A stretch of DNA of 64,000 bases from Burkholderia glumae LMG 2196 = ATCC 33617 (lineage in GTDB: Bacteria; Pseudomonadota; Gammaproteobacteria; Burkholderiales; Burkholderiaceae), in contig NZ_CP009435.1 in assembly GCF_000960995.1 (NCBI RefSeq), positions 2,914,001 to 2,978,000 on the forward strand. Direction: 5' to 3'. The notes beneath the pieces are model-generated. The model had not been told where the DNA came from. It made no database searches and saw only the letters and a program-made list of their open reading frames with translations. The translations under genes were made by a program, and so were the position numbers. Every line of letters starts with the position of its first letter. Position 1 is the stretch's first letter. Positions 8,201-16,130 of this stretch are shown piece after piece.

Positions 8201-9678
8201 ACAAGACGATGCCAGTCGATCACGCGAAGGCCGCCGAGGCGTTCCTCGCCAAGACCGAACACGTCGCCTTCCACGACCGCCGCCTCTGGGACCTGCGCAT
8301 GAAACGCGACGCGCAGGCCGCCTCGATCGACGAATGGGAAACGCTGCGCCTGCTCGCCTCGCAGATCAAGGAGCACACGCTCTCGCGCCTGGCCGACTAT
8401 CTCGGGCAGTTCGCCTCGCAGGCCGAGGCCAACGGCGTGCAGGTCCACTGGGCGCTCGACGCGGCCGAGCACAACCGGGTGGTGCACGGCATCCTCGCCT
8501 CGCACGGCGCGACCACGCTGGTCAAGAGCAAGTCGATGCTGACCGACGAGTGCGAGCTGCGCGAATACCTCGCCGCGCGCGGCGTGGAGGTGATGGAGAC
8601 CGACCTCGGCGAGCGCATCCAGCAGCTCGACCACCAGCCGCCCTCGCACGTGGTGGTGCCGGCCGTCCACAAGCTGCGCGGCGACGTGGCCGAACTGTTC
8701 GGCCGCACGCTGGGCACCGATCCCGCCAACGACGACATCCACTACCTGGCCGAGAGCCAGCGCGTCACCACGCGCCCGGCCTTCCTCACGGCCGGCGCGG
8801 GCATGACGGGCTGCAACTTCGCGGTGGCCGAGACCGGCACCGTGGTGGTCTGCACCAACGAAGGCAATGCCGACCTCTCGGCCAACGTGCCGCCCGTGCA
8901 TATCGTCTCGATCGGCATCGAGAAGCTGATCCCGCGCATCGCCGATCTGGGCGTGTTCATCCGGCTGCTCTCGCGCAGCGCGCTGGGCTCGCCGATCACG
9001 CAGTACACCTCGCACTTCCGCCGCCCCCGGCCGGGCACCGAACTGCATTACGTGATCGTCGACAACGGCCGCTCGGCGCGGCTCGCGATGGACGATTTCT
9101 GGTACTCGCTCAAGTGCATCCGCTGCGGCGCCTGCATGAACACCTGCCCCGTGTACCGGCGCAGCAGCGGGCTGTCCTACGGCAGCACCTACGCCGGGCC
9201 GATCGGCGCGATCCTCAACCCGGCCTACGACCTGAAGCGCTTCAGCACGCTGCCGTTCGCCTCCACCATGAACGGCAGCTGCAGCAACGTCTGCCCGGTG
9301 AAGATCAACATCCACGAGCAGCTCTACAAGTGGCGGCAGGTGGTGGCCGAGGAAGGCGAGCTGCCGCGCGTGAAGCGCGGGCTCATCAAGGTGGCGGGCA
9401 AGCTGCTCGCGAACCCGGCGCTGTACCGCGCCTCGGTGCGCTCGCTGCAGGGCGCCCTGCACCGGCTGCCGAACCTCGTGCTCTACAACCCGCTCAACAC
9501 CTGGAGCAAGGGCCGCGAGCTGCCCGACGCGCCGCGCGAGACGTTTCGCGACTGGTACGAGGCGCATCGCGGCAAGGGCGCGCCGCAGGCGTCGGCCCCG
9601 GCAGCCTCGCGCCTTCCAACCACGGGCGCCGACGGCGGTCGCCCCGCCACCGCGAATCACGACAAGGAATCGACATGA
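8197..9678 (+). CDS. lutB: L-lactate oxidation iron-sulfur protein LutB
   Basis: A 493-residue subunit with an N-terminal LUD domain (about residues 60-300, containing AVAETGTVVVCTNEGNAD) followed by two 4Fe-4S motifs, CIRCGACMNTCPVYR near 307 and CSNVCPVKI near 362. It passes electrons from lactate oxidation within the LutABC complex at the membrane face. The start codon overlaps the lutA stop and its own stop overlaps lutC, so the three are translationally coupled. The last 40 or so residues are low-complexity and atypical of the core family. Confidence 0.92.
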   Translation: MNKTMPVDHAKAAEAFLAKTEHVAFHDRRLWDLRMKRDAQAASIDEWETLRLLASQIKEHTLSRLADYLGQFASQAEANGVQVHWALDAAEHNRVVHGILASHGATTLVKSKSMLTDECELREYLAARGVEVMETDLGERIQQLDHQPPSHVVVPAVHKLRGDVAELFGRTLGTDPANDDIHYLAESQRVTTRPAFLTAGAGMTGCNFAVAETGTVVVCTNEGNADLSANVPPVHIVSIGIEKLIPRIADLGVFIRLLSRSALGSPITQYTSHFRRPRPGTELHYVIVDNGRSARLAMDDFWYSLKCIRCGACMNTCPVYRRSSGLSYGSTYAGPIGAILNPAYDLKRFSTLPFASTMNGSCSNVCPVKINIHEQLYKWRQVVAEEGELPRVKRGLIKVAGKLLANPALYRASVRSLQGALHRLPNLVLYNPLNTWSKGRELPDAPRETFRDWYEAHRGKGAPQASAPAASRLPTTGADGGRPATANHDKEST

Positions 9679-10307
9679 ACACGTCCCGCGAGGAATTCCT
9701 GCTGCGCGTGCGCGCGGCGCAGCGCATCGCCGTGCGCCACGACGACGACGGCCCCGCCCCCGACGATCCGCACCCGCTGCCGGCGCTGCCGCGCTTCGCG
9801 ACGCCGGCCGGCGCGCGCCTCGAGCGCTTCTGCGCGAATCTGGCCACGATGGGCGGCCGCCATGCGGCGCCGGCCTCCCACGCCGAGCTGCCCGCCTGGT
9901 TCGCCGCGCAGTTCCCCGGCCACACGCCGCTCACCGCCACCCCCGAGCTGAGGGCCGCCGAGCTGCTCGACCCGGCCCGCCCGCCCGCCTCGCTGCACGA
10001 GGTGGAAGTGGGCGTGGTGCGGGCGCGCTACGGCGTGGCCGAAACCGGCTCGGTCTGGCTGTCGGAGGAGGAATACCGCGTCAACGCGCTCGGCTATCTG
10101 GTCCAGCATCTGGTGGTGCTGCTCGATCCGGCCGACATCGTCGACGGACTGCAGGACCTCTATCGCCTCGGCGACTTCCACCACGCGAACTACGCCGCGC
10201 TCGTGACCGGCCCCTCGGCAACGGCCGACATCGAGGGCGTGCTGATCCAGGGCGCCCAGGGCGTGCGTTCGCTGACGGTGCTGCTGCTGGCGCGGCCCGC
10301 CGCCTGA
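9675..10307 (+). CDS. lutC: L-lactate utilisation protein LutC
   Basis: A 210-residue LUD-domain protein, third subunit of the lactate oxidation complex. The signature ARYGVAETGSVWLSEEEYRV and the closing TGPSATADIEGVLIQGAQG are typical of LutC/YkgG. It overlaps lutB by four bases and is followed only 6 bp later by the convergent GntR gene of the fucose operon. No lactate permease is present in the operon, so uptake must be encoded elsewhere. Confidence 0.9.
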   Translation: MNTSREEFLLRVRAAQRIAVRHDDDGPAPDDPHPLPALPRFATPAGARLERFCANLATMGGRHAAPASHAELPAWFAAQFPGHTPLTATPELRAAELLDPARPPASLHEVEVGVVRARYGVAETGSVWLSEEEYRVNALGYLVQHLVVLLDPADIVDGLQDLYRLGDFHHANYAALVTGPSATADIEGVLIQGAQGVRSLTVLLLARPAA

Positions 10308-10313
10308 GCCGCG

Positions 10314-11060
10314 CTAGGCCGACTGCCGCGAGAAGATCCGGATCACCGAGTTCAGATGCGTGAGCATCGCGCGCCGCGCGCCCTTTGCGTCGCGCGATGC
10401 CAGCGCGTCGAGGATCGCGCGATGCTCGAGCTCGGAGCGATGCGGCATGTCACGCGGCGTATAGAGCCGCTGCAGGCGCTGGAACAGCGGATCGTAGCGA
10501 TGCGCGAGCATCTGCCGGATCATCATCGCGTAGGCATCGTTGCCGCTCGCCTCGGCGATGCGGATATGGAACAGGCGGTCGCCGGGATGGGTGGTCGAGC
10601 CGCGGCGGTTGTCCTGCTGGTTGCGCAGGAACGCCTCGCGGATCGCGTCGAGCTGCGCGTCGGACGCATTGACGGCCGCGAGGCCGGCCGCCTCCGGCTC
10701 GATCAGCTTGCGCGCCTGCAGCAGCGAGAACGGCGCGATCTCCGCGTCGGGATCGATCTCGATGCCGAGTTCGGGATCCACCTCGAGCCGGCTCGCACGC
10801 GGCAGCTCCGGCGTCTGCGCCGCGGCCGGGCGCGGGCGCACCGAGACGCCGTCGCCGACCCGCACCGACACCAGGCCGACCACCTCCAGCGCGATCAGCG
10901 CCTCGCGCACCGAGGTACGCGAGACGCCGAACTGCGCCGCCAGCTCGCGCTCGGGCGGCAGGTAGCTGCCCGGCGGAAAGCCTCCCGATTCGATCATCGC
11001 GCGCAGCTGGTCGGCGATCTGCTGGTAGAGACGGCGGTTCTGGATGGGCTGGATCGGCAT
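10314..11060 (-). CDS. GntR/FadR-family regulator of the fucose operon
   Basis: A 248-residue regulator: GntR winged helix near the N terminus (YQQIADQLRAMIESGGFPPG, then ERELAAQFGVSRTSVREALI) and an FCD effector domain (DRLFHIRIAEASGNDAYAMM). It is the last gene of the minus-strand L-fucose operon, 139 bp after the permease stop, so it is inferred to regulate that operon in response to a fucose-pathway intermediate. An alternative ATG at 11081 adds seven residues; neither start has a strong ribosome site. Confidence 0.78.
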   Translation of the reverse strand: MPIQPIQNRRLYQQIADQLRAMIESGGFPPGSYLPPERELAAQFGVSRTSVREALIALEVVGLVSVRVGDGVSVRPRPAAAQTPELPRASRLEVDPELGIEIDPDAEIAPFSLLQARKLIEPEAAGLAAVNASDAQLDAIREAFLRNQQDNRRGSTTHPGDRLFHIRIAEASGNDAYAMMIRQMLAHRYDPLFQRLQRLYTPRDMPHRSELEHRAILDALASRDAKGARRAMLTHLNSVIRIFSRQSA

Positions 11061-11199
11061 GCTGGCGCGGGCGAGGAGCATCGGATTGGAAAGCGTTCGC
11101 CGCCCGCCGCCGGCCGGGCGGGCGAACGTGAACCGGACGGCGATTCTAACCTGTTGGCGCAGGCTGCCGAGCGCGCCCGGCAGCCTGCCGCCGCGCGGC

Positions 11200-12447
11200 T
11201 CACGCGCCGGCCACGCGGCTGCCGCGCCAGCCGTACCACGCCACGATCGCGAAGCACAGGAGCGGCAGCAGATAGGCCGCGCCCACCCCCGCGCCGTCGG
11301 CCACGCGTCCCATCGCATACGGCATGATCGCGCCGCCGACGACCGACATCACCTGGTACGACGCCCCGCGCTTGGTCTGCGGCCCGAGGTCCTTCACGCC
11401 GAGCGCGAAGATGGTCGGAAACATGATCGACATGAAGAAGAACATGGCGATCAGCGCCAGCACCGAGACCACCGGGATGCCGGCCAGCACCACCGCGCTC
11501 AGCGCCACGTTGGCGAGTGCGTAGACGCTCAGCAGCGCGGCGGGCGAGATTCGCCCCATCAGCGCGGTGCTGACGAAGCGCCCGGCCATGAACAGCAACA
11601 GCGCCACCGACAGCAGGAACGAGGCGCGCTGGGCGCTCAGCGCCGGCCAGTGGACGATCGCATAGTTGATGAAGAACGCGCCCACGCCCACCTGCGCGGC
11701 CACGTAGAAGAACTGCGCGGCGATCCCGCCGACGAAGTGCGGGCGCGACCAGAGCGAGGCGCCGGCCGCGCGCTGCGCGGGCGAGGCGGCTTGGCGGATG
11801 TCGGGCATCGGGGTGCGCGCGATCAGCAGCGCGAGCAATACCACCACCACCGCGATCACCACGTAGGTCACCCGTACCGAACCGAGCCCGGCCTCGGCGC
11901 TCTCGCCCGGCGAAGCCGCCTGGAAGAAGAACGCGCCGCCGATCAGCGGCCCGAGGAAGCTGCCCAGCCCGTTGAACGACTGCGAGAGGTTGAGCCGGCG
12001 CTCGGCGGTCTCGGGCGCGCCGAGTTCGGTCACGTAGGGGTTCGCGGCGGTCTCGAGGCAGCCCAGCCCGGCGGCGATCACGAACAGCGCGAACAGGAAG
12101 AACGGAAAGCTCGCCGCCGCCGAGGCCGGAATGAACAGCAGCGCGCCGATCGCGTAGAGCGTGAGGCCGAGCAGGATGCCGCGCTTGTAGCCGAAGCGCT
12201 CCATCAGCAGCGCGGCCGGTATCGCCATCACGAAGTAGGCGCCGAAATAGGCGCCCTGCAGCAGGCCGGACTCCGCCTTGCTGACATGCAGCACGTCCTG
12301 GAAATGCTTGTTGAGCACGTCGAGCAGCCCATACGACAGGCCCCACATGAAAAAGAGGCTCGTCACCAGCAGCAACGCGGTGCGCCAGTCGCGCCTGCGT
12401 TCGGTCGTGCCGGCCGGCGCCGCGCCGGCCCTCGATACCTGTTGCAT
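11200..12447 (-). CDS. fucP: L-fucose:H+ symporter, FucP type
   Basis: A 415-residue sugar MFS permease. The sequence opens with LFFMWGLSYGLLDVLNKHFQ, characteristic of FucP, and contains GLGCLETAANPYV and SFNGLGSFLGPLIGGAFFF, also FucP hallmarks; about twelve hydrophobic segments follow. It lies 67 bp downstream of the mutarotase gene. Sister permeases use other 6-deoxy or hexose sugars, but the surrounding enzymes make L-fucose the best call. Confidence 0.85.
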   Translation of the reverse strand: MQQVSRAGAAPAGTTERRRDWRTALLLVTSLFFMWGLSYGLLDVLNKHFQDVLHVSKAESGLLQGAYFGAYFVMAIPAALLMERFGYKRGILLGLTLYAIGALLFIPASAAASFPFFLFALFVIAAGLGCLETAANPYVTELGAPETAERRLNLSQSFNGLGSFLGPLIGGAFFFQAASPGESAEAGLGSVRVTYVVIAVVVVLLALLIARTPMPDIRQAASPAQRAAGASLWSRPHFVGGIAAQFFYVAAQVGVGAFFINYAIVHWPALSAQRASFLLSVALLLFMAGRFVSTALMGRISPAALLSVYALANVALSAVVLAGIPVVSVLALIAMFFFMSIMFPTIFALGVKDLGPQTKRGASYQVMSVVGGAIMPYAMGRVADGAGVGAAYLLPLLCFAIVAWYGWRGSRVAGA

Positions 12448-12514
12448 GTTGCCTGTCTCCTTGCTGATCCGTTCCGGTCGATTGCCGTGCCGGCCGCGCG
12501 CGCGGCGCGCCGCG

Positions 12515-12853
12515 TCACTGCTGCGCGAGATCGAAGATGCGCACCATCGGCGTCCACTTCGTGCCGGGCTCGCTCCACGGCGTCGGCTGCTGGAAGGTGT
12601 CCATCAGCGCCTCCCACTCCACCACCTTGGGATCGGCCAGGCTCGCGGCCCGCATCCGCTCGGCATCGAACACGGCGTCGTCGGTCTCCATCACCATCGT
12701 GAGCCGGTTGCCGATCCGGTAGATCTCCATCGCGGTCACGCCCTGCCCGCGCAGATGCGCCGCGATCTGCGGCCAGATCCGCTGGTGGTGCGCTTCGTAG
12801 CGCGCGATCGATTCCGGGTCGTCCTTCAGGTCCAGCGCCAGGCATTGCCGCAT
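12515..12853 (-). CDS. L-rhamnose/L-fucose mutarotase family protein
   Basis: A 112-residue protein of the RhaM (YiiL) fold that interconverts alpha and beta pyranose anomers. Visible landmarks are the N-terminal CLALDLKDDPESIARYEAHH with the family histidine at position 22, the TAMEIYRIGNRL strand, the METDD motif and the closing tryptophans in EWEALMDTF and TKWTPM. In this operon it would supply the anomer used by the fucose dehydrogenase. It sits between the dehydrogenase and permease genes. Confidence 0.85.
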   Translation of the reverse strand: MRQCLALDLKDDPESIARYEAHHQRIWPQIAAHLRGQGVTAMEIYRIGNRLTMVMETDDAVFDAERMRAASLADPKVVEWEALMDTFQQPTPWSEPGTKWTPMVRIFDLAQQ

Positions 12854-12940
12854 CGGGTGTCCTCCAGGTTGGGCCGCGCGTCACGAAGCGCGGCGTTGCA
12901 AGGGTCAAGGGTGGCGTTGCATGACGCCAGGTTCGGCACC

Positions 12941-13717
12941 TCAGCCGAGCGCGCGGTCGAGGTGGGTATAGCCGCCGTCCACGAACAGCCACTGGCCGGT
13001 GGTGTGCGCCGCGCGCGCCGACAGCAGGAACACGGCGGTGGCGGCGATCTCGTCGGCGCTCGTCATGCGCTTGCCGAGCGGGATGCGCTGCGTGATCGCG
13101 GCGAGCTTGGCGGCCGGATCGTCGAAGCTCGCCAGCCACGATTCGTAGAGCGGCGTCATCACCTCGGCCGGCACCACCGCGTTGACGCGCACGCCATGCG
13201 GCGCCAGCGAGGCGGCCCATTCCCGCGTGAGCGAGAGCACCGCGCCCTTGGCCGCGCAATAGCCGCTGGTGCCGCCCTGGCCGGTCAGCGCCGTCTTCGA
13301 CGAGAGGTTGACGATCGCGCCGCGGCTCGCCTTCAGGTGCGGCTCGCAATGATGCGCCATCGCGTAATAATGGATCAGGTTGCGTTCCAGCGAGGCGACG
13401 AAGGCCGCGCGGCCCGCGCCGAGGCCGACGTTGTCGTTGACGCCGGCGTTGTTGACGAGCGCGTCGATGCGGCCGAACTCGGCGAGCGCGGCGGCCACGG
13501 CGGCCTCGCACTGCGCGTCGTCGAGCAGGTCGGCGCGCACGAAGCGCGTGCGCGCTTGCAGCGCGCGCACCTCGGCCGCGAACGCGTCGCCGGGCGCGTT
13601 GCGGTCGAGCACGACCGGGATCGCGCGTTCGGCGGCCAGCGCGCGCGTGATCGCGCCGCCGATGCCGGCCGCGCCGCCCGTGACCAGCACGACCTTGTCT
13701 TCGAGATCGAGATTCAA
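12941..13717 (-). CDS. SDR dehydrogenase, probable L-fucose 1-dehydrogenase
   Basis: A 258-residue classical short-chain dehydrogenase that would oxidise L-fucose to the fuconolactone with NAD(P). It has the cofactor motif TGGAAGIGG near residue 14, NNAGVND, and the catalytic Ser plus YCAAK pair. Long stretches such as SLERNLIHYYAMAHHCEPHL and the ending LFVDGGYTHLDRALG match, from memory, the characterised Burkholderia multivorans L-fucose dehydrogenase. It follows fuconate dehydratase by 69 bp. A 2-keto-3-deoxy-L-fuconate dehydrogenase is the alternative reading. Confidence 0.82.
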   Translation of the reverse strand: MNLDLEDKVVLVTGGAAGIGGAITRALAAERAIPVVLDRNAPGDAFAAEVRALQARTRFVRADLLDDAQCEAAVAAALAEFGRIDALVNNAGVNDNVGLGAGRAAFVASLERNLIHYYAMAHHCEPHLKASRGAIVNLSSKTALTGQGGTSGYCAAKGAVLSLTREWAASLAPHGVRVNAVVPAEVMTPLYESWLASFDDPAAKLAAITQRIPLGKRMTSADEIAATAVFLLSARAAHTTGQWLFVDGGYTHLDRALG

Positions 13718-13786
13718 CTGGGTGCCTCCGTGAATGCGCTGCCCGATGCGTTCAGGTGCGTCGGGTTCCGGGACGGTGCCGCCGGA

Positions 13787-15091
13787 TCAGGCCGAGGCGG
13801 CGCTCGCCCCGGGCTTGCCGCGAAAGCGGTATCGTTCGAGCGACTCGGGCTTCATCTCGATCGAGAAGCCGGGCGCCGTCGGCGGCAGGTAGGCCGCGTC
13901 GCGCACCACGCACGGCGCCAGGAAATGCTCGTGCAGGTGGTCCACGTACTCGATCACGCGGCCCTCGCGGGTGCCGGCGATGCACACGTAATCGATCATC
14001 GACAGATGCTGCACGTACTCGCACAGCCCCACGCCGCCCGCGTGCGGGCACACCGGCAGGCCGTGCTTGGCCGCCATCAGCATCACCGCCAGGATCTCGT
14101 TGACGCCGCCCAGCCGGCACGCATCGATCTGCACCACGTCGATCGCGCCGCGCATGATGAACTGCTTGAACAGCACGCGGTTCTGGCACATCTCGCCCGT
14201 GGCCACCCGCACCGGGGCGATCGCCTCGCGGATCTTGCGATGGCCCTCCACGTCGTCGGGGCTGGTCGGCTCCTCGATGAACCACGGCTTGGCGAACGCC
14301 AGCTCGCGCACCCAGTCGATCGCCTCGCCCACCTCCCACACCTGGTTCGCGTCGATCATCAACTGGCGGTCCGGGCCGATCACCTCGCGCGCGATCGTCA
14401 CGCGGCGGATGTCGTCCTGGAGATTGGCGCCCACCTTCAGCTTGACGTGGCGGAAGCCGGCGTCCACCGCTTCCTGGCAGAGACGGCGCAGCTTGTCGTC
14501 GCCGTAGCCGAGCCAGCCGGCCGAGGTGGTGTAGCACGGGTAGCCTTCGCGCTCGAGCGTGGCGATCCGTTCGGCCTTGCCGGGCGCCTGGCGCTGCAGC
14601 AGCGCCAGCGCCTCGTCGCGCGTGAGGCCGTCGGTGAGATAGCGGAAATCGATGCAGCGCACCAGCTGTTCCGGCGTCATGTCGGCCACGAGGCGCCACA
14701 GCGGCTTGCCCTCGGCCTTGGCCCAGAGGTCCCAGGCGGCATTGACCACGGCGCCGGTGGCGAGATGGATGGCGCCCTTGTCGGGGCCGATCCAGCGCAG
14801 CTGGCTGTCGGAGGTCAGGTGTCGCCAGAAGCGGCCCATGTCCTCGCGGATCCAGTCGAGATCGAGGCCCACCACCAGGTGGCGCATCGCCTCGATCGCG
14901 GCACAGCAGATTTCGTTGCCGCGGCCGATGGTGAAGGTCAGGCCGTGGCCGGCCAGGCCGTCGTGATCGGTGTCGAGGATCACGTAGGCGGCCGAGTAGT
15001 CGGGATCGGGGTTCATCGCGTCGGAACCGTCGAGCCGTTGCGAGGTCGGAAAGCGCACGTCGAGGACGCGCATCGAGCGAATGATGGGCAT
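13787..15091 (-). CDS. L-fuconate dehydratase (enolase superfamily)
   Basis: A 434-residue mandelate-racemase-type enolase superfamily enzyme converting L-fuconate to 2-keto-3-deoxy-L-fuconate. The catalytic KLKVG lysines, the three acidic Mg ligands in MIDANQVWE, IEEPTSPDD and VATGEMCQNR, and the general-base CPHAGGVGLCEYVQ histidine are present. The start at 15091 (MPIIRSMRVLDVRFPTS) begins right at the conserved N terminus; the frame's earlier start at 15139 adds a tail not typical of the family. First gene of the operon. Confidence 0.92.
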   Translation of the reverse strand: MPIIRSMRVLDVRFPTSQRLDGSDAMNPDPDYSAAYVILDTDHDGLAGHGLTFTIGRGNEICCAAIEAMRHLVVGLDLDWIREDMGRFWRHLTSDSQLRWIGPDKGAIHLATGAVVNAAWDLWAKAEGKPLWRLVADMTPEQLVRCIDFRYLTDGLTRDEALALLQRQAPGKAERIATLEREGYPCYTTSAGWLGYGDDKLRRLCQEAVDAGFRHVKLKVGANLQDDIRRVTIAREVIGPDRQLMIDANQVWEVGEAIDWVRELAFAKPWFIEEPTSPDDVEGHRKIREAIAPVRVATGEMCQNRVLFKQFIMRGAIDVVQIDACRLGGVNEILAVMLMAAKHGLPVCPHAGGVGLCEYVQHLSMIDYVCIAGTREGRVIEYVDHLHEHFLAPCVVRDAAYLPPTAPGFSIEMKPESLERYRFRGKPGASAASA

Positions 15092-15182
15092 GGTGAGCGG
15101 TCGTGGATCGGTTGGCGTGCTGCGTCGTTCGGATGGCAATCGGCGCCGGCACGCGAACCCCGGGTTCGGCGCGGGCGCTTCG

Positions 15183-15205
15183 ATTGGTTTAATGGTCCAG
15201 CCAAT
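15183..15205. promoter_or_regulatory. Candidate GntR operator upstream of the fucose operon
   Basis: Two ATTGG/CCAAT half sites frame this stretch, and inside it lies TGGTCCAGCCA (15193-15203), a TGG-N5-CCA symmetry like sites of FadR-type regulators. It sits 92 bp upstream of the fuconate dehydratase start, where the operon's own GntR protein would be expected to bind. Confidence 0.45.
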
Positions 15206-16130
15206 TGAAGGGCATCATACGACGTTCGGCGCGGTGCAGGGCTTCGGGTTTTCCCGGGCGGCGGCTTGCCCCACCGTGCCGGCCTCGGCCGGCGGCCGCG
15301 GCGTTCGGTGAGGCTGCGGGAAGCGGCACGCGCCGCGGCCGACCGGCCGCACGCCGGGCACCGGGCAGCCTGCACGGCGGCTTGCGCAAGTCGGTGGCAG
15401 CAAATTGCTTGGTAATCCGTATCAATCGCGCGGGCACCCGGCGCTGCCGTCGGCACCGCTCCTGATGCGCCGCCGGCCGGGCCGACCCGCCACCTGCCGC
15501 CGCGGCTCGCCTGACGGCCCGGTTTCATTTTGCCTGCCCTCGCGCGGCGCCGCTTCATGGCGGGGGCGCACCGAAATGAAAATATCGCCGCCATCCTCTC
15601 ATTTCACGACACGATTACGCGCCGGATTCAAACGGACATTTCAATCTGCAAGCATATTTTTCTTTATCGATTTTTGAATCGGAAAAAAATTCGGATCGAA
15701 TGATTTAGACAATCCTGTTGTTCCATTACAAAAAATTACGATGTATATTCGCTCACGGATTCGACGGCAGCCGCCGTTCAGCCAGGCGTCGGCCCGCTGT
15801 CAGCCGAGGCCGCACGGCGGCCTTCCCGACGCGGGCCGCTGATCGGCGCCGCGCCTTGCGGCAGGCGCCGCCCGCATCGCGCAGGCGATGCCCGGGATCG
15901 GTGTCGTCGAGCCGGCACGCGCCGCAGAGCGCGGCCGCTTTGCCAACCATTTTTAAACAACAGGGCTCTCGATCATGGATTTCATTACCTGATTTACGCG
16001 TAATTCCCGCCTTCGCTTCATCCGGAGAGACAGCCATTTCATTTCGCCGCAATCGACCGGCGAGGGAGCGGTATTGCCTGCCGGTTTCAATCTGATATCA
16101 ACCGTTCATTTCAACTGCAGAGGCATCGGT
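15206..16130. other. Long intergenic region, no gene seen
   Basis: About 925 bp between divergent transcription units. The first 350 bp are GC-rich; 15570-15760 is strikingly AT-rich with A and T runs, followed by another GC-rich stretch and a second AT-rich patch near 15945-16120. Small open frames here have no recognisable domain or ribosome site. It presumably carries the promoters of the fucose operon and of the aminopeptidase gene, but no -10/-35 pair was confidently assigned. Confidence 0.4.
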
